Source: Photobacterium aphoticum
GTDB lineage: Bacteria; Pseudomonadota; Gammaproteobacteria; Enterobacterales; Vibrionaceae
Length of the DNA stretch: 64,000 bases
Assembly: GCF_001029435.1 (NCBI RefSeq)
Contig: NZ_LDOV01000040.1
Location: 1 to 64,000 of the forward strand
Direction of reading: 5' to 3'
Shown here: positions 34,769-42,730 of the stretch, piece after piece
How the letters are laid out: every line of letters starts with the position of its first letter
Numbering within the stretch: the first letter of the stretch is position 1
The notes under the pieces: model-generated
Told to the model about the DNA's origin: nothing
Databases searched by the model: none
What the model saw: the letters and a program-made list of their open reading frames with translations, nothing else
Position numbers and translations under genes: made by a program

Positions 34769-36070
34769 TTAAGCTTGGCCTTTCACTTCTTTAAGACCGT
34801 TGAAAGGAGCTTTAGCACCTAGAGCTTCTTCGATACGGATTAGCTGGTTGTACTTAGCAACACGGTCAGAACGGCTCATAGAACCTGTCTTGATTTGGCC
34901 TGCAGCAGTACCTACCGCTAGGTCAGCGATAGTTGCATCTTCAGTCTCGCCAGAACGGTGAGAGATTACCGCTGTGTAACCTGCGTCTTTAGCCATCTTG
35001 ATTGCAGCTAGAGTCTCAGTTAGAGAACCGATTTGGTTGAACTTGATAAGGATAGAGTTAGCGATGCCTTTCTCGATACCTTCAGCTAGGATCTTAGTGT
35101 TAGTAACGAATAGATCGTCACCTACTAGCTGGATCTTGTCGCCAAGAAGTTGAGTCTGGTGTGCGAAACCAGCCCAATCAGACTCGTCTAGACCATCTTC
35201 GATAGATACGATTGGGAACTGCTCAACTAGACCCGCTAGGTAGTGGTTGAACTCTTCAGAAGTGAAAGTTTTGCCTTCACCTTTCATGTTGTAGATGCCA
35301 GCTTCTTTGTCGAAGAACTCAGATGCTGCACAGTCCATAGCAAGAGTAACGTCTTTGCCTAGCTCGTAGCCAGCTGCAGCAACAGCTTCTGCGATTACTT
35401 CTAGTGCTTCAGCGTTAGACTTAAGGTTTGGAGCGAAACCACCTTCGTCACCAACAGCTGTGTTGTAGCCTTTAGACTTAAGTACTTTAGCTAGGTTGTG
35501 GAATACTTCCGCACCCATGCGTACAGCTTCTTTCAGAGTTGCAGCGCCAACTGGCTGGATCATGAACTCTTGGATGTCAACGTTGTTGTCAGCGTGCTCA
35601 CCACCGTTGATGATGTTCATCATTGGTAGAGGCATAGAGAACTGACCAGCAGTACCGTTTAGTTCAGCGATGTGCTCGTATAGAGGCATGCCTTTAGCAG
35701 CAGCTGCTGCTTTAGCGTTAGCTAGAGATACAGCTAGGATTGCGTTTGCACCAAAGTTAGATTTGTTCTCAGTGCCGTCTAGTTCGATCATGATTGCATC
35801 GATTGCAGCTTGATCTTTAGCATCTTTGCCAACTAGCGCTTCAGCGATTGGGCCGTTTACAGCTTCAATTGCTTTAAGAACACCTTTACCTAGGAAACGT
35901 GACTTGTCACCGTCGCGTAGCTCAAGAGCTTCGCGAGAACCTGTAGATGCACCTGATGGTGCAGCTGCCATACCTACGAAACCGCCTTCTAGGTGTACTT
36001 CAGCTTCAACAGTTGGGTTACCACGTGAGTCGATGATTTCACGACCTAGAACTTTAACGATCTTAGACAT
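34769..36070 (-). CDS. eno: Enolase
   Basis: Enolase converts 2-phosphoglycerate to phosphoenolpyruvate and is also part of the RNA degradosome. The 433-residue protein shows the signature SIVKVLGREIIDSRGNPTVE at the N-terminus, MPLPMMNIINGGEHADN near 155, the catalytic GDEGGFAPNL (E of the pair), and SHRSGETEDATIADLAVG near the C-terminus. The coding bias is very strong (GCT, GGT, CTA, CGT), in contrast to the GC-richer neighbours, as expected for a highly expressed gene. It has its own terminator and lies 82 nt downstream of pyrG. Confidence 0.99.
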   Translation of the reverse strand: MSKIVKVLGREIIDSRGNPTVEAEVHLEGGFVGMAAAPSGASTGSREALELRDGDKSRFLGKGVLKAIEAVNGPIAEALVGKDAKDQAAIDAIMIELDGTENKSNFGANAILAVSLANAKAAAAAKGMPLYEHIAELNGTAGQFSMPLPMMNIINGGEHADNNVDIQEFMIQPVGAATLKEAVRMGAEVFHNLAKVLKSKGYNTAVGDEGGFAPNLKSNAEALEVIAEAVAAAGYELGKDVTLAMDCAASEFFDKEAGIYNMKGEGKTFTSEEFNHYLAGLVEQFPIVSIEDGLDESDWAGFAHQTQLLGDKIQLVGDDLFVTNTKILAEGIEKGIANSILIKFNQIGSLTETLAAIKMAKDAGYTAVISHRSGETEDATIADLAVGTAAGQIKTGSMSRSDRVAKYNQLIRIEEALGAKAPFNGLKEVKGQA

Positions 36071-36152
36071 TGTGTTTCCTCTTGCTTTATCTTGAAATTA
36101 AAAGCTAAAAAAATAGCTGCAGCTAACACTGCGCTACAGCTATCCGTAATCC

Positions 36153-37793
36153 TTACTTTTTCAGTTCACCACGCTGGTTTTCACCAGCCGCTTTTACGAA
36201 ACCTTCGAACAGTGGGTGACCGTCGCGAGGTGTCGAGGTGAACTCTGGGTGGAACTGAGCAGCCACGAACCATGGGTGGTTCGGGATTTCAATGATTTCC
36301 ACTAGCTTCTTGTCTGCTGACAGACCAGATACTTTCAAACCGGCTTTTTCCAGTTTAGGAAGCAGGTTGTTGTTCACTTCGTAACGGTGACGGTGACGCT
36401 CATGGATAGTTGCGTTACCGTAAAGCGCACGCGCTTTCGAACCGTCTTGAAGGTGACATAGCTGAGAACCTAGACGCATTGTACCGCCAAGATCCGATTT
36501 TTCACTACGTTCTTCAACGTTACCTTCGTTATCAACCCATTCAGTGATCAGGCCAACAACTGGGTATTTGCTCTCAGGATTAAATTCAGTTGAGTGCGCG
36601 CCTTCCAGGCCTGCTACGTTACGTGCGAATTCGATCAGTGCAACCTGCATACCCAGACAGATACCCAAGTAAGGCACTTTGTTTTCACGTGCGTATTGTG
36701 CAGTCAGGATCTTACCTTCTACACCACGGTTACCGAAGCCACCTGGTACAAGGATAGCGTCTAGACCTTCAAGCACTTCTGTGCCTTTAGATTCAACGTC
36801 CTGAGAGTCAATGTATTTGATTTTCACTGACAGACGGTTTTTCAGACCCGCGTGTTTCAACGCTTCGTTTACTGACTTGTATGCATCTGGCAGTTCAATG
36901 TACTTACCTACCATACCAATCACAACTTCTGCAGTTGGGTTAGCTTCTTCGTAGATAACTTGTTCCCACTCAGACAGGTTTGCTTCCGGTGCAGTAATGC
37001 CAAAACGCTGACAAACAAGATCATCTAGGCCCTGTGCTTTGATTAGCTGAGGGATCTTGTAGATAGAATCAACGTCTTTCATTGAGATTACAGCGCGCTC
37101 TTGAACGTTACAGAACAGAGCAATCTTCGCACGCTCGTTCGCAGGGATCATGCGATCACTACGACAGATCAGTACGTCTGGCTGAATACCGATAGATAGC
37201 AGTTCTTTTACAGAGTGCTGAGTAGGTTTGGTTTTCACTTCGCCTGCTGCCGCTAGGTAAGGAACCAGTGTTAGGTGCATAAACATTGCACGCTCACGGC
37301 CTAGTTCTACTGCTAGCTGACGGATAGCTTCCATGAATGGTAGGGATTCGATGTCACCCACAGTACCGCCGACTTCAACGATAGCAACGTCGTGGCCTTG
37401 TGCACCCGCGATAACGCGCTCTTTGATCGCGTTAGTGATGTGTGGGATAACCTGAATAGTGGCACCAAGGTAGTCACCGCGGCGCTCTTTACGCAGTACG
37501 TCCGCGTACACGCGGCCTGCAGTAAAGTTGTTGCGTTTAGTCATCTTGGTACGGATGAAACGCTCATAGTGACCAAGGTCAAGGTCAGTCTCTGCACCGT
37601 CTTCCGTTACGAATACTTCACCATGCTGAATCGGGCTCATTGTGCCTGGGTCAACGTTGATGTAAGGGTCTAGTTTCATCATGGTCACGTTTAGACCACG
37701 AGCTTCTAGAATAGCCGCTAGAGATGCAGCAGCAATACCTTTACCTAGTGAGGATACGACCCCGCCCGTAACAAAAATGTAATTCGTCGTCAT
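36153..37793 (-). CDS. pyrG: CTP synthase
   Basis: PyrG aminates UTP to CTP using glutamine. The 546-residue protein has the synthetase domain (1 to about 270) with the P-loop-like VTGGVVSSLGKGIAAASLA, and DLDLGHYERF; and the glutaminase domain with VPGGFGNRGVEGKI, the nucleophile Cys in YLGICLGMQ, and HPEFTSTPRDGHPLF for the His/Glu pair. Upstream eno shows the usual pyrG-eno arrangement, and AGGT stands before the ATG. Confidence 0.99.
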   Translation of the reverse strand: MTTNYIFVTGGVVSSLGKGIAAASLAAILEARGLNVTMMKLDPYINVDPGTMSPIQHGEVFVTEDGAETDLDLGHYERFIRTKMTKRNNFTAGRVYADVLRKERRGDYLGATIQVIPHITNAIKERVIAGAQGHDVAIVEVGGTVGDIESLPFMEAIRQLAVELGRERAMFMHLTLVPYLAAAGEVKTKPTQHSVKELLSIGIQPDVLICRSDRMIPANERAKIALFCNVQERAVISMKDVDSIYKIPQLIKAQGLDDLVCQRFGITAPEANLSEWEQVIYEEANPTAEVVIGMVGKYIELPDAYKSVNEALKHAGLKNRLSVKIKYIDSQDVESKGTEVLEGLDAILVPGGFGNRGVEGKILTAQYARENKVPYLGICLGMQVALIEFARNVAGLEGAHSTEFNPESKYPVVGLITEWVDNEGNVEERSEKSDLGGTMRLGSQLCHLQDGSKARALYGNATIHERHRHRYEVNNNLLPKLEKAGLKVSGLSADKKLVEIIEIPNHPWFVAAQFHPEFTSTPRDGHPLFEGFVKAAGENQRGELKK

Positions 37794-37989
37794 GTTTTAC
37801 CTGGAAGATTGGTATAGAGGATATAAAAAGTATCTGGACGGGAAATTAGTATACCAGACACCCCTTATTGCCACAACGTGAAAACTATCACAGCAGTATT
37901 GGTTTTTTTTTGTCTCAAATCAATTCTGCTTATCGAGGCGACTATCAATAGTTTTATTAATAACCACCTCGGCGAAATCTCGATATACC

Positions 37990-38799
37990 CTAACCTTTTG
38001 ACTCACCGCGCTTTACGGCATCCCAGATCCGGTCTAACTCCGCCAGCGAGCAGTCTTCAAGGCGCTTTCCTTGTTCTAGCACATTTTTTTCAACCAAGCG
38101 AAAACGGCGTTCAAATTTCTGGTTGGCCCGCTGTAAAGCCCGCTCCGGTTTCACTGCCACATGGCGACTAAAATTGGCCACGGCAAACAGTAAATCGCCC
38201 ATTTCTTCTTCAATTCGGTCTTGTTGCGGTGATGCCTGGATGACTTCTTCCATCACCTCTTCAATCTCTTCGTGCACTTTATCGACCACCGGCCCAAGCG
38301 TATCCCAGTCAAAACCGTGCTTGGCACAACGCTTTTGGATTTTATCGGCACGGGTCAATGCCGGTAAGGCAAGGGGAATGTTTGCCAGCACGCTGGTGTC
38401 TTCGCCCTTCTCGGCGCGTTCTTTGGCTTTTTCCGCCTCCCAGTTGGCGTTGATTTCCGCCTCATTGGCAAATGCTTTGTCGCCAAAAACATGCGGATGA
38501 CGGCGAGTCAGCTTTTCGTTGATCCCCTGTACCACATCATTGAAGTCAAACAAGCCCTGCTCTTTGCCTAACTGACTGTAGAAAATCACCTGAAACAGTA
38601 AATCCCCCAGCTCTTCACGCACATCGTCCCAGTTCTGCTGCTCAATGGCATCTGCCACTTCGTACGCTTCTTCCAGGGTGTGCGGCACAATGGTGGCAAA
38701 GGACTGTTTCAGATCCCACGGACAGCCTTTTTGCGGATCGCGCAAGGTCGCCATGATCTCAAGCAGTTGTTCAATCGGAGTCTGTGAGGCTTCACTCAT
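37990..38799 (-). CDS. mazG: Nucleoside triphosphate pyrophosphohydrolase MazG
   Basis: MazG hydrolyses NTPs and dNTPs to monophosphate and pyrophosphate and may lower ppGpp. The 269-residue protein has tandem MazG domains: the first with ATLRDPQKGCPWDLKQSF and EELGDLLFQVIFYSQL (E-rich metal site), the second with EEVMEEVIQASPQQDRIEEE and GDLLFAVANFSRHV. The ATG at 38799 has AAGGA upstream. It follows relA, separated by about 165 nt carrying a heptamer repeat. No mazEF toxin-antitoxin pair is present, unlike the E. coli relA-mazEF-mazG locus. Confidence 0.96.
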   Translation of the reverse strand: MSEASQTPIEQLLEIMATLRDPQKGCPWDLKQSFATIVPHTLEEAYEVADAIEQQNWDDVREELGDLLFQVIFYSQLGKEQGLFDFNDVVQGINEKLTRRHPHVFGDKAFANEAEINANWEAEKAKERAEKGEDTSVLANIPLALPALTRADKIQKRCAKHGFDWDTLGPVVDKVHEEIEEVMEEVIQASPQQDRIEEEMGDLLFAVANFSRHVAVKPERALQRANQKFERRFRLVEKNVLEQGKRLEDCSLAELDRIWDAVKRGESKG

Positions 38800-38892
38800 C
38801 GTTCTTTTTCCTTCTTACTCGCGCTGCGAATGCGTTCTTTGGCAAAATAGCGGTAAAAAAAACGGGCAGCATCTGGGCTCCCCGCTTCTGGT

Positions 38893-38947
38893 TCTCGTTT
38901 CGAGTTTCGAGTTTCGAGTTTCGAGTTTCGAGACTCTAGGCTCTCGT
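38893..38947. repeat. Heptamer tandem repeat (TCGAGTT)n between relA and mazG
   Basis: Four perfect TCGAGTT units (38900-38927) and a partial fifth, flanked on both sides by degenerate variants (TCTCGTT, TCTAGGC, TCTCGTC). It is non-coding and sits 40 nt upstream of the mazG side and 17 nt beyond the relA stop. Confidence 0.85.
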
Positions 38948-38964
38948 CCCTCAATACACGCTGA

Positions 38965-41196
38965 TCAGTGTAGACGTTTGGCTTCTGCGACGTCTTTGAC
39001 CTGCTCAATGCGTTTAAGCACACGGCCCAGCACATCGAGATCGGTCAGCTCCAAATCAAAGTCCATGATCGACATCTGTTTCTTATAATCAACCCGGCTC
39101 TTCATGCCTGCCACTTTCACTTTCTCGTTGGCGAGGGTGTTGGTCAGCTCTTTCAGCAAGCCATTACGCTCGGAGGCGGTCACACGCACGGTGATGTTGT
39201 AGTTACCCACAAAGCCACCGCCCCACACCGTATCAATGATGCGCTGAGGTGCCACATGGCGCAGCTCTTCCAGCTGCTCACAGTCACTGCGGTGGACAGA
39301 AATGCCTCGGCCCTGCGTCACAAAGCCCTGAATATCATCGCCCGGGATCGGCTGACAACAACGCGCCAGATGGGTCATCAGGTTATCGACCCCTTCCACC
39401 ACCACGGCATCGCGCTGTGGTTTCTTGGTCGATGTGGCTTTGCTGCTCGCTTCGGTCAGTTTCTCCAGCAGTTGCTGATCTTCTTCCTCGGCGGTCGGCT
39501 TGTTCACCAGCGCATTGATGTGGTTCAGCACCTGATTAATACGCAAGTCACCGCTGCCGACACCGGCATACAGCTCATCAGCCGAGTTAACGTTAAAACG
39601 CTTCAGCGCATAGGCTTCGGCATCTTTCAGTGTCGCGCCGATTTTGCTCAGCTCGTGCTCTAGGATTTCACGGCCCGCCGCAATGTTCTTGTCGCGATCC
39701 TGCTTACGGAACCACGCGTGTACCTTGGCGCGGGCACGGCTGGAGGTGACAAAGCCCAGGTTCGGGTTCAACCAGTCACGGGACGGGTTCGGCTCTTTCT
39801 GGGTGATGATTTCCACCTGATCACCCATCTGTAAGTGATAAGTGAACGGCACGATACGGCCTTCCACTTTGGCACCGATACAGCGGTGACCCACTTCTGA
39901 GTGAATGTGGTAAGCAAAATCCAGCGGCGTGGCGTTCAATGGCAAGTCCACCACGTCCCCTTTCGGGGTAAAGGCATAGACGCGATCATCAAATACCTGA
40001 CTGCGCAGCTCATCAAGCATTTCACCTGAGTCTGACATCTCTTCCTGCCAGGCCAGCAGTTTACGCAGCCAGTTGATTTTCTCGTCATAGGACGATTTCG
40101 CGCCACCCGACGATGAACCGCTTTCTTTGTATTTCCAGTGTGCGGCGACACCCAGCTCCGACTCTTCATGCATCTGCTTGGTACGGATCTGGATCTCAAT
40201 GGTTTTGCCTTCCGGCCCTAACACCACGGTGTGGATAGACTGATAACCGTTCGGTTTCGGGTTCGCGACGTAGTCATCGAACTCTTTCGGTAGGTGGCGG
40301 TATTTGGTGTGCACCACACCCAGCGCGGCGTAACAGTCCTGCAGAGCATCGGCGATGATGCGCACCGCACGCACGTCAAACAGCTCGTCAAACGCCAGGT
40401 TCTTCTTCTGCATCTTACGCCAGATGCTGTAGATGTGTTTAGGACGGCCTTGCACTTCAGCCTTGATGTTGGACGCCTTCATCGAGTCCGCGAGATCAGT
40501 GACAAAGTGCTCGATGTAGTGTTCGCGGTCGATACGACGCTCAGACAGTTGCTTGGCAATCTGCTTGTAGGTGTCAGGATGGCGGTAGCGGAAGGCGTAA
40601 TCTTCGATTTCCCACTTCAGCTGACCGATACCCAGACGGTTCGCCAGCGGCGCGTAAATGTTGGCACACTCTTTGGCTGCTGCACGGCGCACCGCATCGG
40701 GCTCATCTTTCACTTCACGCAGGTTACAGATCCGCTCTGCCAGCTTGATCACCACGCAGCGGAAGTCATCCACCATCGACAACAGCATACGGCGGATGTT
40801 ATCCACCTGCGCCGACTGCTCAGCCCCCTCTTTGGTGGCATTAAGCTGGCCAATGGCCGCCATCTGGCTCACGCCGGCCACCATCTGCGCGATGGTCTGG
40901 CCGTAATCTTCCTGCAGCTGCTCAGGCGCATACACGCCCGCTTCCACCAACGGGAAGAGCAAGGCCGCCACGAGGGTGTCCTTGTCCATACTCAAGGTCA
41001 CTAGGATCTCGACCATTTCGCGGCCGCGCCATAGCAACAAGGGTGCCGTTGCTTCCTTTTCCGTTAAGTCGAGACATCGCTGGTAAGTCTGGGTCAGCCG
41101 GTTGGCGACCTTGCCGTCCTGCTTCAGACTATTAATCCAAGACGATAGCTCGAATGTCTCATTTTCCTTTAAATGCGCACCGCGAACTGCGACCAT
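38965..41196 (-). CDS. relA: GTP pyrophosphokinase RelA (ppGpp synthetase I)
   Basis: RelA binds stalled ribosomes with uncharged tRNA and makes (p)ppGpp. The 743-residue protein has a degenerate HD hydrolase domain (the HD pair reads FP in AALLFPLVEAGV, so it is synthetase-only), the synthetase domain with GRPKHIYSIWRKMQKKNLAFDE, YVANPKPNGYQSIHT and the EIQIRTKQMH site, a TGS domain (YAFTPKGDVVDLP), a zinc-finger region with CC (HLARCCQPIPGD), and a C-terminal ACT domain. It starts 62 nt downstream of rlmD. Terminal codons AKRLH match E. coli (ARRLH). Confidence 0.98.
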   Translation of the reverse strand: MVAVRGAHLKENETFELSSWINSLKQDGKVANRLTQTYQRCLDLTEKEATAPLLLWRGREMVEILVTLSMDKDTLVAALLFPLVEAGVYAPEQLQEDYGQTIAQMVAGVSQMAAIGQLNATKEGAEQSAQVDNIRRMLLSMVDDFRCVVIKLAERICNLREVKDEPDAVRRAAAKECANIYAPLANRLGIGQLKWEIEDYAFRYRHPDTYKQIAKQLSERRIDREHYIEHFVTDLADSMKASNIKAEVQGRPKHIYSIWRKMQKKNLAFDELFDVRAVRIIADALQDCYAALGVVHTKYRHLPKEFDDYVANPKPNGYQSIHTVVLGPEGKTIEIQIRTKQMHEESELGVAAHWKYKESGSSSGGAKSSYDEKINWLRKLLAWQEEMSDSGEMLDELRSQVFDDRVYAFTPKGDVVDLPLNATPLDFAYHIHSEVGHRCIGAKVEGRIVPFTYHLQMGDQVEIITQKEPNPSRDWLNPNLGFVTSSRARAKVHAWFRKQDRDKNIAAGREILEHELSKIGATLKDAEAYALKRFNVNSADELYAGVGSGDLRINQVLNHINALVNKPTAEEEDQQLLEKLTEASSKATSTKKPQRDAVVVEGVDNLMTHLARCCQPIPGDDIQGFVTQGRGISVHRSDCEQLEELRHVAPQRIIDTVWGGGFVGNYNITVRVTASERNGLLKELTNTLANEKVKVAGMKSRVDYKKQMSIMDFDLELTDLDVLGRVLKRIEQVKDVAEAKRLH

Positions 41197-41258
41197 TTTT
41201 CTATCCTGTCTCTCTTGTGTAGATGAATCTAAGGCACGTTAACGCCGCAGAGGTTCCC

Positions 41259-42575
41259 CTAAGGCTTCACAAACAGTGCCATGGACTCCAAATGCCCGGT
41301 ATGCGGGAACATGTCCATCATACCCAGCTTTTCCAACTGATAACCGTGTGCCAGTAACACCTGACTATCGCGCGCGAGCGTTGCCGGGTTACAAGACACA
41401 TAAACCACCCGCTCAGGGTGTAATTTCACGACATGCTCCATCACGCCAGCCGCGCCCGCACGGGCAGGGTCGAGCAGGATTTTATTGAATTTCTCCTGCG
41501 CCCACGGCATGGCCGTCACATCGTCTTCCAGGTTCGCTTGGTAAAACGCCGCATTGTGTAATTGGTTATTAGCGGCATTCTCTGATGCACGATGCACCAT
41601 CTCATCGATACCTTCAACACCTACCAGTGCATTTGCTTGTTTTGCCAGCGGCAGGCTGAAGTTCCCCAACCCACAGAACAGATCCAACACGCGATCCTGC
41701 GGCGTCACCGCCAGCCAGTCGATCGCCTGTGCCACCATCTGCTCGTTCACCGCACGGTTGACCTGAATGAAGTCCTTCGGTGAGAACGACAAGGTCAAAC
41801 CATCCAGCATATAGTGTGGACGATCTTCGGTCAGGCTTTCTACCGTGTCAGCGGTCGGAGCAAGGTATAACATTACCTGATGTTGGTCAGCGAACTGCTT
41901 GAGCACCGTCATGTCTTGGTCAGAAAACGCCTGCAAGTGACGGATCAGTACCACACGGCCATTATCCGCTTCCACCAACTCCACATGGCCCAAATGCTTT
42001 TTGCCTTGCAGCAACAGTAACATTTCACGCAATGGCGACAGCAAGGCATTCAGTGACTGTGCCAGTACCGGACACTGCTCAACATTGACGATGTCTTTGC
42101 TTTGTTTCTTACGAAAGCCCATCACCAGGCCTTTACCCATTGGCATCAGACTAAAGCGCGCACAACGGCGGTAGCCCCATGGCTGGCTGACAATCGGTGC
42201 CACCTGCTCAATCTGGCCGGCTTTGGCAAACTTGCCCATCAGCTCACTTAGCGACTGCTGCTTGGCGGCGATTTGGCCGTCGTGCGACAAATGCTGCAAG
42301 TTACAGCCGCCACATTCAGCGTACAGCGGACACTGCGGCGCAATGCGCGCGTCGCTGCGGGTCAGGCATTTGATCAATTTGGCGCGGGCGTACTGTTTTT
42401 TCTCTTCCGTGAGCTGCACCACCACTTTTTCACCCGGCAAGCCGCCATCCACAAAGACCGGTTTGCGATCCAGATGACCAATGCCTGCGCCGAGGTGATC
42501 CAATCGGCTGAGGGTGATTTCTTTATGCTTAGTGTCGGTGACTTTTCGTTTCTGAGGCTTAAAAAAGCGTGCCAT
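41259..42575 (-). CDS. rlmD: 23S rRNA (uracil(1939)-C(5))-methyltransferase RlmD
   Basis: RlmD (RumA) methylates U1939 of 23S rRNA and holds a [4Fe-4S] cluster. The 438-residue protein has an N-terminal TRAM domain, the cluster cysteines in CPLYAECGGCNLQHL (near residues 79-95) together with C169 region EQCPVL, the SAM motif VLDLFCGLGNFSLPLA, and the catalytic Cys in YVSCNPATLARD. It is divergent from barA and is followed by relA after 62 nt, the same neighbour as in E. coli (barA-rlmD-relA). Confidence 0.96.
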   Translation of the reverse strand: MARFFKPQKRKVTDTKHKEITLSRLDHLGAGIGHLDRKPVFVDGGLPGEKVVVQLTEEKKQYARAKLIKCLTRSDARIAPQCPLYAECGGCNLQHLSHDGQIAAKQQSLSELMGKFAKAGQIEQVAPIVSQPWGYRRCARFSLMPMGKGLVMGFRKKQSKDIVNVEQCPVLAQSLNALLSPLREMLLLLQGKKHLGHVELVEADNGRVVLIRHLQAFSDQDMTVLKQFADQHQVMLYLAPTADTVESLTEDRPHYMLDGLTLSFSPKDFIQVNRAVNEQMVAQAIDWLAVTPQDRVLDLFCGLGNFSLPLAKQANALVGVEGIDEMVHRASENAANNQLHNAAFYQANLEDDVTAMPWAQEKFNKILLDPARAGAAGVMEHVVKLHPERVVYVSCNPATLARDSQVLLAHGYQLEKLGMMDMFPHTGHLESMALFVKP

Positions 42576-42730
42576 AGTTTTGGACTCACGGAGCGGTGAC
42601 TACAAACTGAGTGATAATATCGACAGTTTGGGATTAGTAGATTGTCGAATAGCTCGTGTTTCATTAAGCTAACGACCACAGATGGGCGACAATTCTCCCA
42701 CAGAATCGCATTCTTGTAATTAAGAGAACC

